DNA of 64,000 bases from Trileptium ribeirensis (Eukaryota; Nematoda; Enoplea; Enoplida; Thoracostomopsidae), in contig JASANE010027873.1 of NCBI GenBank assembly GCA_030248225.1, positions 1 through 64,000 of the forward strand, written 5' to 3'. The notes under the pieces were generated by a model. The model saw nothing but the letters and a program-made list of their open reading frames with translations, did not search any database and was not told the origin of the DNA. A program made the translations under genes and the position numbers. This document shows positions 45,651 to 59,500 of this stretch, in pieces. Position 1 is the first letter of the stretch, and every line of letters begins with the position of its first letter.

Positions 45651-47000
45651 CCGGAAGGGTATTAGGAATATGTTATTTTCTAAATTTCACCCTACGAGTT
45701 TAAATACATAAATAAAGATACTGGAACGGTATTTATGTTATTTTCTAAATCCCATGCTTTGAGCTTAAATACATAAATAAAGATACTGGAACGGTATTAG
45801 GAATATGTTATTTTCTAAATCCCAAGCTATGAGCTTAAATACATAAATAGAGATACTGGAACGCTATTAGGAATATGTTTTCTGAATCCCATGCTGTGAG
45901 TTGAAATACATAAATAAATATACTGGAACGGTATTTATATTATTTTCTAAATCCCATGCTATGAACTTAAATACATAAATAAAGATACTGGAACGGTATT
46001 AGGAATATGTTATTTTCTAAATCCCAAGCTATGAGCTTAAATACATAAATAGAGATACTGGAACGCTATTAGGAATATGTTTTCTGAATCCCATGCTGAG
46101 TTGAAATACATAAATAAATATACTGGAACGGTATTTATATTATTTTCTAAATCCCATGCTATGAACTTAAATACATAAATAAAGATACTGGAACGGTATT
46201 AGGAATATGTTATTTTCTAAATCCCAAGCTATGAGCTTAAATACATAAATAGAGATACTGGAACGCTATTAGGAATATGTTTTCTGAATCCCATGCTGTG
46301 AGTTGAAATACATAAAGTAACATATAATGAAACGGTATTTATATTATTTTCTAAATCCCATGCTATGAACTTAAATACATAAATAAAGATACTGGAACGG
46401 TATTAGGAATATGTTATTTTCTAAATCCCATGCTATGAGCTTAAGTACATAAATAGAGATACTGGAACGGTATTTATGTTATTTTCTAAATCCCATGCTT
46501 TGAGCTTAAATACATAAATAAAGATACTGGAACGGTATTAGGAATATGTTATTTTCTAAATCCCAAGCTATGAGCTTAAATACATAAATAGAGATACTGG
46601 AACGCTATTAGGAATATGTTTTCTGAATCCCATGCTGTGAGTTGAAATACATAAATAAATATACTGGAACGGTATTTATATTATTTTCTAAATCCCATGC
46701 TATGAACTTAAATACATAAATAAAGATACTGGAACGGTGTTAGGAATATGTTATTTTCTAAATCCCAAGCTATGAGCTTAAATACATAAATAGAGATACT
46801 GGAACGCTATTAGGAATATGTTTTCTGAATCCCATGCTGTGAGTTGAAATACATAAATAAATATACTGGAACGGTATTTATATTATTTTCTAAATCCCAT
46901 GCTATGAACTTAAATACATAAATAAAGATACTGGAACGGTATTAGGAATATGTTATTTTCTAAATCCCATGCTATGAGCTTAAGTACATAAATAAAGATT
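45651..47000. repeat. Satellite 6: about 65-70 bp units in trimers
   Basis: The unit is built on AAATACATAAATAAAGATAC, TGGAACGGTATT and TATTTTCTAAATCCCA. Three variants (with GGAATATG, with TTTATATT, and with a TTTTCTGAATCCC deletion) rotate to give a trimer of about 200 bp (e.g. 45880 and 46083). About 20 units. Confidence 0.95.
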
Positions 47001-49418
47001 TATTGATTGGAGTGTAAGTCATTTATTAATTTAAAAGGTTACAGTGATATGTACAAATATCTCAGCTCTGAGCGCAAGCATTTGTACTACTTAATAATAC
47101 TCGAGGCGAGCGCGGCAAATAGATAACGCAGCTGGGAGTGGGTAGACTTTTTTGCTCTACTTCCAACTAAATGTTTAATACATTCGCTTCACCTAAACTG
47201 CGGGAACATTCACTGACAAAACATCCGTGCATTGAATTTATATTTACACGACACAATAAGATCACAAAATGAACTCCAAACTCAGATGGTCAAGAAACAG
47301 TTGCGCGGCAAAAACATGAATTTTCATAACATTTCAAATGCCTACTTCAGATAAATTTTTGCCTACAAAATGCCTGATGGTGGATACATCCCCTATCCTC
47401 CTGGCTATGTCCTTTTATAGCATGTTATAAACGTCTACATTTTATATATAATAAACAAATTATAAACATTTACAACGAATCACATATATTTTGCCAAGAG
47501 TCAACGGCGGGATTGTGACATAAATTTATCTTGTACAAAGCAGAAACCACCAAATAGAAACCAAAGGAAGCAAAGGGTTTCATAAAACGGTTTATTTTAT
47601 TACTTCATATTGTTCATATTCATTTTAACAACAGCCTGTCCAAACAAAAATTTATTTATCTTTTCGAAATTTTACAACGCAAAATATGAGCGCAGCTTCT
47701 GTTACAATTGAAAATCGTTAGTTCTTCATCTACATTATACGAATATCATTGAATATGTATAATGTATGTGTGATGTTCATAATGATGTTCACTATGCGTT
47801 CATAATTAGCATATCTATGTTTTGAAATCATCTTCGTCCCGAAAATTTTTTCCGATAAATATGCGAAAGATAGTGAGTGACGCGCCCAGAATCTTGCTAA
47901 GGCCTGGTGAAGATTTTTCGCGAAGGTGGGCAGTAAAATTTTTTCGAATTTTTTTCATGCTACCGATTAATAAATTTTGTTGCAAGAATTCATATAGAAC
48001 CGGAAAACTTGAAGGTAAGTTGGGGGCTCAAGGGGGGGGGGGGCGCTGGACGGGCTGCGGCCTCCCTGACCCCTGGATGCGCCCCTGTATTTGGGTCTTA
48101 CAACATTTTATTATCGTGAACCTGATGGCACAAATAACTGAACAGCGAAGTCGTATTGAAATCGGTGCGGACTTCAAAATATTCAACTTCTGACGACCTG
48201 GTGCGCTTTTGAGACTTAAATTCCAAACTCCACGTACAGACCCATTTTCTCCGGAAAGGCTTTCACTATTTTGCTTTCTAAAAACGTGCATTTGCTAATT
48301 TTCGTTGCAATAACAACAAAAATTGCTGAACTGAATCCCGGATGTTGCTATTTTTCGGTTCCGTATAACTGAGTATAAGTCTGCTTATATCTCACCGTTG
48401 AAAAGCAGAGGCCGAACAATCCATTTTTTCAGTTCTATGTTTAGAATCGCTTGCATTTCACAAAGTACTTCTATTTAGGCGTAAATAGGTCTGTTCGGTT
48501 TTAATTCCAGACTTTTCGTGACATTACACTTTCACCAACATACGTAGAAAGTCTAACATTTACAAGTACCTTGAGCAATAGTTGGTATATCGCCGCTCCA
48601 GGCAAGCCGCTTAGTATAATATAGGAAAAGTAAGGTTTTTCACAAAATAAGTGGTCAAGAGTTTTGGACCAACAAATCTGATCGCAGTTTACGTTATGAA
48701 GGACCTCGCATGCGAAACTTTTGTCCAATATGGGTGTCTGTGTCAACATAAATTATATGATGTCTTAGGATTTCTTATGGTATTTTAAGATAGCCTACAT
48801 AAGCGTCGTAGTGACGATAATGGTACGGTGTAGACCACACAATAAAGTTTTTGAAAAAGCTATATGGCGCCACTTATTCCCCCTGTTATTTACACTTCTT
48901 GTGCAATGTGTTTGTATATGATGTCCTGGGGACACTATCAGTAAAAATAATATGTAGATTTAGGTGCTATTGTTAAGTTCATCGGGTCTCATACGTTGTC
49001 TGTTACCATTAATGACTATGCTGCGTAGCACTGGGTGGTATGGTGCAGACTATCGGCAGGCTATAACTTTATCATGGCAACTAAATTATAACGTTAACGC
49101 AGCATTATGTGTGCAGACTATTGGCGGAGTAATTTTATGGATGATGGGTGCTTTATAACATAAACTACAGTATCAGTAAATACAAAGGATAAGTGCTGGT
49201 CTCTTATTTGCTTAGTCAACAGCTTCAACCAGTGGCAGATCCAGTATTTCACAGTGAAGGGATCCCGAGATGCCGCACCCCCACCCCTCGAGTGCCTTGT
49301 TAAAAATTTTAACCAACTTGGTACAAACATTATTTAATAAATAACTATATACTCTAAACAGAGTTTAACCTGAGTGCGTATAAATGATAGTATTTGGTGC
49401 TCTTCATAGAGAGATTTT
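47001..49418. other. Unannotated region
   Basis: No gene recognised. 48029-48087 is GC-rich and ends in a hAT-like terminus (listed). A CAGTGGCAGATCCAG sequence at about 49231-49245, resembling hAT left ends, has no visible partner. Confidence 0.45.
48072..48087 (-). mobile_element. hAT-like transposon terminus (one end only)
   Basis: On the minus strand it reads CAGGGGCGCATCCAGG, followed by G/C-rich sequence with a run of about twelve G on the plus strand near 48032-48043. It resembles the ends at 17169 and 20785. The other end was not found. Confidence 0.4.
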
Positions 49419-50153
49419 TGTTAGGCCGTACCCTGTTTTTATGTTCGCAATATATTTTAAAAGCACATGTACTGTAAATTGAACTGAGCCTGCCACACTA
49501 TTCCTGGCCTAGTATATGAGGCAACAAATGTGCTCAGATTTTGCATAAAATGGCATTTATATATTTTTGTTAGGCCGTAAAATGTTTTTATGTTTGCAAT
49601 GTATTTTAAAAGCACATGTACTGTAAATTGAACTGAGCCTGCCACACTATTCCTGGCCTAGTATATGAGGCAACAAATGTGCTCAGATTTTGCATAAAAT
49701 GGCATTTATATATTTTTGTTAGGCCGTAAAATGTTTTTATGTTTGCAATGTATTTTAAAAGCACATGTACTGTAAATTGAACTGAGCCTGCCACACTATT
49801 CCTGGCCTAGTGTATGGGGCAACAAATGTGCTTAGATTTTGCATAAAATGGCATTTATATATTTTTGTTAGGCCGTAAAATGTTTTTATGTTCGCAATAT
49901 ATTTTAAAAGCACATGTACTGTAAATTGAACTGAGCCTGCCACAATATTCCTGGCCTAGTATATGAGGCAACAAATGTGCTCAGATTTTGCATAAAATGG
50001 CATTTATATATTTTTGTTAGGCCGTAAAATGTTTTTATGTTTGCAATGTATTTTAAAAGCACATGTACTGTAAATTGAACTGAGCCTGCCACACTATTCC
50101 TGGCCTAGTGTATGGGGCAACAAATGTGCTTAGATTTTGCATAAAATGGCATA
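49419..50153. repeat. Satellite 7: 149 bp unit, about five copies
   Basis: The monomer starts TTTTTGTTAGGCCGTA and repeats every 149 bp, with two subtypes (GTATATGAGG and GTGTATGGGG) that alternate. Repeated 62-codon minus-strand open stretches come from the array and are not genes. Confidence 0.95.
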
Positions 50154-50530
50154 TATTTCTGCTGGAAAAGTTACCATAAATGAAGTCATCTATATAGGTA
50201 CACACAGATTAGGCGAGATTCAATATCAAAAGTTTAACTCAAAACTATCAATTGTTTAACAATATAAGTAAATGATAATATCAATTAATAGACAACAAAA
50301 CAGCAAAATTTGGTGATATCTATGACATTCAGAACGTTTATCTGCTAGTCCCAAATGGAAGAGACATTGATAAATACCTTCAGTCAATTTTCCCGTCACG
50401 TAAAAATCCATATGTAACAACTTAGGCATTAATTGTTACAGGTGTTACAGATGTACGGACAATACGATGCGTCATACATAAAAAGCATAAATCCAAAAAA
50501 GTAAAAAATTCGTTACTATTTTGTTACTAC

Positions 50531-53500
50531 TAGAACACTTGGGTCGCAAACAACGCCTGTATTGCTTATGTACAGCTATAGCTGGTAAGTCAAGGACTAA
50601 TAGATTTGGAACGCTTGGGTGGCAAACAACGCCTGTTTTGTTTATTCCCTGTCCCTTGCAACTACGCCCTTCCTTCTTTTATGTACAGCTATAGCTGGCA
50701 AGGACTAATAGCATACATGGCGGGTTTTCGGTCATGCCAGGAGGGGGTACAGGCCCCACGGGGGGTCGCGGCCATCCCAGGGGGTAACCCCCCTGGCCGG
50801 CTAAATTTTCCTAGGGGGGTTGGTCGTGAGGACCTTTTTTTTGGTCCCCTGGATTTTCGGCCTGTTACCTCCCTGGTTTTCGGCCTTGGGGGGGTTCGGA
50901 CCTCAGGGGGGTTACCCCCTTACCACCCCCCTGCCGCCATGTATGACTAAAAGATTTGCAACACTTGGGTCTCAAACAACACATGGATTGTCTATATACC
51001 GGTATAGCTGGTAAGTCAAGGACTATAGATCTGGAAAACTTGGGTCGTAAACTTTGCCATGTGCAACTATAGATGGTAAGTCAAGCAATAATAGATCTGG
51101 AGCACTTATACAACACCTGGAGTGCCTATGTACACTATAGTTTGTAAGTCAAGGACAAATAGATCTGGAACACTTGGATCGCAAACAAGGTACGGATTGG
51201 TTATGTGTAGGTTCGCAAACAATGCCTGGATTGTCTGTGTACAGCTATAGTTGGTAAGTCAGGGACACACAGATCTGGAACACTTGGTCGTAAACAACAC
51301 CCGGACTGCTTATGTACCTATATAGCTGGGAAGTCAAGAACTAATAGATCTGAAACACTTGGGTTGCAAACAACGCCTGGATTGCCTATGTCCAGCTTCG
51401 AAAACAACACCGAGATTGCCTATGTACAGCTATAGCTGGTAAGTCAAGGACTAATAGATCTGAAACGCTCGGGTGGCAAACAACGCCTGGGTTGCCTATA
51501 TCCAGCTCCACAAACAACGCCTGCATTGCCTATGTACACCTATAGCTGGTAAGTCAAGGACTAAAAGATCTGGAACACTTGGGTCGCAAACAACGCCATA
51601 ATTGACTTTGTACAACTATAGCTTGTATGTCAAGCACTAATCGAGCTGGAACACGTGGGTCGCAAACAACGCCTAGATTGCCTATGTGCACCTATTGCTT
51701 ATAAGTCAAGGGGTAATAGATCTGGAACACCTGGATCGCAAACAACGCACGGATTGCTTATGTGCAGGTTCGCAAACAACGCCTGGATTTCCTGTGTACA
51801 GCTATAGTTGGTAAGTCAGAGAGACACAAATCTGGAACACTTGGGTCGCAAACAACGCCATGATTGCCTATGTACAGCTATAACTTCTAAGTCAAGGACT
51901 AGTAGATCTGGAACGCTTGGGTGGCAAACAACGCCTGGGTTGCCTATGTCCAGCTTCGCAAACAACGCCTGGAGTGCCTATGTACACCTATAGCTGGTAA
52001 GCCAAGCACTAATAGATCTGGAACACTTGGGTCGCAAACAACGCCATGATTGCCTTTGTACAGCTATAGCTTGTAAGTCAAGCACTAATCGAGCTGGAAC
52101 ACATGGGCCGCAAACAACGCCATGACTGCCTAGGTACAGCAGTAGTTTCTACAAGGGCTAATTGACTTCAAGGGCTAATGGATCTGGAACACTTGGGTCG
52201 CAAACAATGCCTGAATTGCCTAAGTACAGCTATAGCTGGTAACTCAAGGACTAATAGATTTGGAACCCTTGGGTCGCAAACAACACACGGATTGCCTATA
52301 TACAGCTATAACTTGTAAGTCAAGGACTAATAGATCTGGAACACTTGGATCGCAAACAACGCAAGGATTGCTTTAAGCGCAGGTTCGCAAACAAGGCCTG
52401 GATTGCCCGTGTACAGCAATAGTTGGTAAGTCAGGGACACACAGATCTGGAACACTTGGTCGTAAACAACACCCGGACTGCTTATGTACCTCTATAGCTG
52501 GGAAGTCAAGAACTAATAGATCTGAAACACTTGGGTTGCAAACAACGCCTGGATTGCCTATGTCCAGCTTCGAAAACAACACCTAGATTGCCTATGTACA
52601 GCTATAGCTGGTAAGTCAAGGACTAATAGATCTGAAACGCTAGGCTGGCAAACAACGCCTGGGTTGCCTATGTCCAGCTCCACAAACAACGCCTGGATTG
52701 CCTATGTACACCTATAACTGGTAAGTCAAGGACTAAAAGATCTGGAACACTTGGGTCGCAAACAACGTCATAATTGACTTTGTACAACTATAGCTTGTAA
52801 GTCAAGCACTAATCGAGCTGGAACACTTGGGCCGCAAACAACGCCATAACTGCCTATGTACAGCTGTAGTTTGTACAAGGGCTAATCGACCTCAAGGGCT
52901 AGTGGATCTGGAAAACTTGGGTCGCAAACAATGCCTGAATTGCCTTAGTACAGCTATAGCTGGTAAATCAAGGACTAATAGATTTGGAACCCTTGGGTCG
53001 CAAACAACACATGGATTGCCTATGTACAGCTATAGCTTGTAAGTCAAGGACTAATAGATCTGGAACACTTCGATCGCAAACAACGCAAGGATTGCTTATG
53101 TGCAGGTTCGCAAACAAGGCCTGGATTGCCTGTGTTCAGCTATAGTTGGTAAGTCAGGGACACACAGATCTGGAGCACTTGGTCGTAAACAACGCCTGGA
53201 CTGCTTATGTACAGCTATAGCTGGGAAGTCAAGAACTAATAAATGTGAAACACTTTTGTTGCAAACAACGTCCGGATTGCCTATGTCCAGCTTCGAAAAC
53301 AACACCTAGATTGCCTATGCAGCTATAGCTGGTAAGTCAAGGACTAATAGATATGGAACACTTGTTCGTAAACAACGCCTGGAATGCTTATGTACAGCTA
53401 TAGCTGGGAAGTCAAGAACTAATAAATGTGAAACACTTTTGTTGCAAACAACGTCTGGATTGCCTATGTCCAGGTTCGAAAACAACACCTAGATTTCCTA

Positions 53501-56500
53501 TATGCAGCTATAGCTGGTAAGTCGAGGACTAATAGATTTGGAACACTTGGGTTGCAAACAACACATGGATTGCATATGTACAGCTATAGCTTGTAAGTCA
53601 AGGACTAATAGATTTGGAACACTTGGATCGCAAACAACGCACGGATTGCTTATGTGCAGGTTCGCAAACAACGCCACGATTGCCTATGTATAGCTGTAGC
53701 TTGTAAGTCAAGGACTAACAGATCTGGAACGCTTGGGTTGCAAACTACGTTTGGGTTGCCTATGTCCAGCTTCGCAAACAATGCCATGGTTGCTTATGTA
53801 CAGCTGTAGCTGCTAAGTCAAGGACTAATAGATCTGGAACGCTTGGGTGGCAAACAACGCCTGGCTTGCCTATGTCCAGCTTCGCAAACAACGCCTGGAT
53901 TGCCTATGTACACCTATAGCTGGTAAGCCAACCACTAATAGATCTGGAACACTTGGGTCGCAAACAACACCATGATTGCCTTTGTACAGCTATAGCTTGT
54001 AAGTCAAGCACTAATCGAGCTGGAACACTTGGGCCGCAAACAACGCCATGACTGCCTATGTACAGCTGTAGTTTGTACAAGGGCTAATTTACTTCAAGGG
54101 CTAATGGATCTGGACCACTTGGGTCGCAAACAATGCCTGAATTGCCTTAGTACAGCTATAGCTGGTAAGTCAAGGACTAATAGATTTGGAACCCTTGAGT
54201 CGCAAACAACACATAGATTGCCTATGTACAGCTATAGCTTGTAAGTCAAGGACTAATAGATCTGGAACACTTGGATCGCAAACAACGCAAGGATTGCTTA
54301 TGTGCAGGTTCGCAATCAAGGCCTGGATTGCCTGTGTACAGCTATAGTTGGTAAGTCAGGGACACACAGATCTGGAGCACTTGGTCGTAAACAACGCCTG
54401 GACTGTTTATGTACAGCTATAGCTGGGAAGTCAAGAACTAATAAATGCGAAACACTTTTGTTGCAAACAACGTCCGGATTGCCTATGTCCAGCTTCGAAA
54501 GCAACACCTAGATTGCCTATGCTGCTATAGCTGGTAAGTCAAGGACTAATAGATCTGGAACACTTGGTCGTAAACAACGCCTGGAATGCTTATGTGCAGC
54601 TATAGCTGGGAAGTCAAGAACTAATAAATGTGAAACACTTTTGTTGCAAACAACGTCTGGATTGCCTATGTCCAGGTTCGAAAACAACACCTAGATTTGC
54701 TATATGCAGCTATAGCTTGTAAGTCAAGGACTAATAGATTTGGAACACTTGGGTCGCAAACAACACATGGATTGCCTATGTACAGCTATAGCTTGTAAGT
54801 CAAGGACTAATAGATTTGGAACACTTGGATCGCAAACAACGCACGGATTGCTTATGTGCAGGTTCGCAAACAAGGCCTGGATTGCCTGTGTACAGCTATA
54901 GTTGGTAAGTCAGGGACACACAGATCTGGAACACTTGGGTCGCAAACAACGCCACGATTGCCTATGTACAGCTATAGCTTGTAAGTCAAGGACTAACAGG
55001 TCTGGAACGCTTGGGTGGCAAACTACGTTTGGGTTGCCTATGTCCAGCTTCGCAAACAACGCCATGATTGCCTATGTACAGCTATAGCTGCTAAGTCAAG
55101 GACTAATAGATCTGGAACGCTTGGGTGGCAAACAACGCCTGGCTTGCCTATGTCCAGCTTCGCAAACAACGCCTGGATTGCCTATGTACACCTATAGCTG
55201 GTAAGCCAACCACTAATAGATTTGGAACACTTGGGTCGCAAACAACACCATGATTGCCTTTGTACAGCTATAGCTTGTAAGTCAAGCAGTAATCGAGCTG
55301 GAACATTTGGGCCGCAAACAACGCCATGACTGCCTATGTACAGCTGTAGTTTGTACAAGGGCTAATTGACTTCAAGGGCTAATGGATCTGGACCACTTGG
55401 GTCGCAAACAATGCCTGAATTGCCTTAGTACAGCTATAGCTGGTAAGTCAAGGACTAATAGATTTGGAACCCTTGAGTCGCAAACAACACATGGATTGCC
55501 TATGTACAGCTATAACTTGTAAGTCAAGGACTAATAGATCTGGAACACTTGGATCGCAAACAACGCAAGGATTGCTTATGTGCAGGTTCCCAAACAAGGC
55601 CTGGATTGCCTGTGTACAGCTATAGTTGGTAAGTCAGGGACACATAGATCTGGAGCACTTGGTCGTAAACAACGCCTGCACTGCTTATGTACAGCTATAG
55701 CTGGGAAGTCTAGAACTAATAAATGTGAAACACTTTTGTTGCAAACAACGTCCGGATTGCCTATGTCCAGCTTCGAAAACATCACCTAGGTTGCCTATGC
55801 AGCTATAGCTGGTAAGTCAAGGACTAATAGATCTGGAACACTTGGTCGTAAACAACGCCTGGAATGCTTATGTACAGCTATAGCTGGGAAGTCAAGAACT
55901 AATAAATGTGAAACACTTTTGTTGCAAACAACGTCTGGATTGCCTATGTACAGCTATAGCTGCTAAGTCAAGGACTAATAGATCTGGAACGCTTGGGTGG
56001 CAAACAACGCCTGGCTTGCCTATGTCCAGCTTCGCAAACAACGCCTGGATTGCCTATGTACACCTATAGCTGGTAAGCCAACCACTAATAGATCTGGAAC
56101 ACTTGGGTAGCAAACAACACCATGATTGCCTTTGTACAGCTATAGCTTGTAAGTCAAGCACTAATCGAGCTGGAACACTTGGGCCGCAAACAACGCCATG
56201 ACTGCCTATGTACAGCTGTAGTTTGCACAAGGGCTAATTGACTTCAAGGGCTAATGGATCTGGACTACTTGCGTCGCAAACAATACATGGATTGCCTATG
56301 TACAGCTATAGCTTGTAAGTCAAGGACTAATAGATCTGGAACACTTGGATCGCAAACAACGCAAGGATTGCTTATGTGCAGGTTCGCAAACAAGGCCTGG
56401 ATTGCCTATGTACAGCTATAGTTGGTAAGTCAGGGACACACAGAACTGGAACACTTGGGTCGCAAACAGCGCCACGATTGCCTATGTACAGCTATAGCTT

Positions 56501-59500
56501 GTAAGTCAAGGACTTATAAATGTGAAACAATTTTGTTGCAAACAACGTCTGGATTGCCTATGTCCAGCTTCGAAAACAACACCTAGATTGCCTATGCAGC
56601 TATAGCTGGTAAGTCAAGGACTAATAGATCTGGAACACTTGGGTCGCAAACAACACATGGATTGCCTATGTATAGCTATAGCTTGTAAGCCAAGGACAAA
56701 TATATTTGGAACACTAGGATCGCAAACAACGCACGGATTGTCTTATGTCCAGGTTCGCGAACAAGGCCTGGATTGCCTATGTACAGCTATAGTTGGTAAG
56801 TCAGGGACGCACAGAACTGGAACACTTGGGTCACAAATAGCGCCACGATTGCCTATGTACAGCTATAGCTTGTAAGTCAAGGACTAATAGAGCTGGAACG
56901 CTTGGGTGGCAAACTACGTTTCGGTTGCCTATGTCCAGCTTCGCAAACAACGCCATGATTGCCTATATACAGGTATAGCTGGTAAGACAAAGACTAATAG
57001 ATCTGGAATGCTTGGGTGGCAAACTACGCCTGGGTTGCCTAGGTACAGCTTCGCAAACAACGCCATGACTGCCTATGTACAGCTGTAGTTTGTACAAGGG
57101 CTAATTGACTTCAAGGGCTAACGGATCTGGAACACTTGGGTCGCAAACAACGCCGGAATTGCCTATGTACAGCTATAGCTGGTAAGTCAAGGACTAATAG
57201 ATTTGGAACCCTTGGGTCGCAAACAACACATTGATTGCCTATGTACAGCTATAGCTTGTAAGTCAAGGTCTAATAGATCTGGAACACTTGGATCGCAAAC
57301 AAAGCACGGATTGCTTATGTGCAGGTTCGCAAACAAGGCCTGGATTGCCTGTGTACAGCTATAGTTGGTAATTCAAGGACTAATAGATCTGGAACGCTTG
57401 GGTAGCAAACAACGCCATGATTGCCTATGTACAGCTATAGCTGGTAAGTCAAGGACTAATAGATCTGGAACGCTTGGGTGGCAAACAACGCCTGAGTTGC
57501 CTATGTCCAGCTGCGCAAACAACGCCTCGATTGCCTATGTAGAGCTATAGCTGGTAAATCAAGGACTAATAGATTTGGAACACTTGGGTCGCAAACAACG
57601 CCATGATTGCCTATGTACAGCTATAGCTGGTAAGTCAAGGACTAATAGATTTGGAACACCTGGGTCGCAAATAACACATGGATTGCCTATGTACAGCTAT
57701 AGCTTGTAAGTCAAGGGGTAATAGATCTGGAACACTTGGATCGCAAACAACGCACGGATTGCTTATGTGCAGGTTCGCAAACAAGGCCTGGATTGCCTAT
57801 GTACAGCTATAGTTGGTAAGTCAGGGACACACAGAACTGGAACACTTGGGTCGCAAACAACGCCACGATTGCCTATGTACAGCTATAGCTTGTAAGTTAA
57901 GGACTAATAGATCTGGAACGCTTGGGTGGCAAACTACGTTTCGGTTGCCTATGTCCAGCTTCGCAAACAACGCCATGATTGCCTATATACAGGTATAGCT
58001 GGTAAGACAAAGACTAATAGATCTGGAATGCTTGGGTGGCAAACTACGCCTGGGTTGCCTAGGTACAGCTTCGCAAACAACGCCATGACTGCCTATGTAC
58101 AGCTGTAGTTTGTACAAGGGCTAATTGACTTCAAGGGCTAAAGGATCTCAAACACTGGTTGGCAAACAACGCCTGAGTTGCCTATGTCCAGCTGCGCAAA
58201 GAAAGGCACCTGGATTGCCTATGTACAGCTATAGCTGGTAAATCAAGGACTAATGGATCTGGAACGCTTGGGTGGCAAACCTACACCGGGTTGCCTATGT
58301 CCAGCTTCACAAACAACGCCTGGATTGCCTATGTACAGCTATAGTTCATAAGTCAGGGACACACAGATCTGGAACACTTGGGTCGCAAACAACGCCGTGA
58401 TTGCCTATGTACAGCTATAGCTGGTAAATAAAGGACTAATAGATTTGGAACACCTGGGTCGCAAATAACACATGAATTGTCTATGTACAGCTATAACTTG
58501 TAAGTCAAGGGGTAATAGATATGAAACACTTGGATCGCAAACAACGCACGGATTGCTTATGTGCAGGTTCGCAAACAACGCCTGGATTACCTATGTACAG
58601 CTATAGTTGGTAAGTCAGAGACACACAAATCTGGAACACTTGGGTCGCAAACAACGCCATGATTGCCTATGTCCAGCTATAGCTGGTAAATCAAAGACAA
58701 ATAGATATGGAACGCTTGGGTGGATAAACAACGCCTGAGTTGCCTATGTCCAGCTGCACAAACAACACCTGGATTCCCTGTACAGCTATAGCTGGTAAAT
58801 CAAGGACTAATGGATCTGGAACGCTTGGGTGGCAAACTACGCCGGATTGCCTGTGTCCAGCTTCACAAACAACGCCTGGATTGCCTATGTACAGCTATAG
58901 TTCGCGAGTCAGGGACACATATCTGGAACACTTGGGTCGCAAACAACGCCATGATTGCCTATGTACAGCTATAGCTGGTAAATCAAAGACTAATAGATTT
59001 GGAACACCTGGGTCGCAAATAACACATAAATTGCCTATGTACAGCTATAACTTGTAAGTCAAGGGGTAATAAATTGTAACACTTGGGGATCGCAGAACAA
59101 CGCCATGATTGCCTATGTACAGCTATAGCTGGTAAGTCAAGGACTAATAGATTTGGAACACCTGGGTCGCAAATAACACATGGATTGCCTATGTACAGCT
59201 ATAGCTTGTAAGTCAAGGGGTAATAGATCTGGAACACTTGGATCGCAAACAACGCACGGATTACTTTATGTGCAGGTTAGCAAACAACGCCCGGATTATT
59301 TATGTACAGCTATATAGTTGGTAAGTCAGAGATACACAAATCTGGAACACTTGGGTCGCATACAACGCCTTGATTGCCTATGTCCAGCTATAGCTGGTAA
59401 GTCAAGGACCAATAGATCTGGAACGCATGGGTGGCAAACAACGCCTGGGTTGCCTATGTCCAGCTTCGAAAACAACACCTAGATTGCCTATGCAGCTATA

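Noticed and set aside
49457..50092. Four near-identical 62-codon open frames
   Set aside because: Spaced exactly at the 149 bp array period; overlapping products of the repeat, not a gene family.
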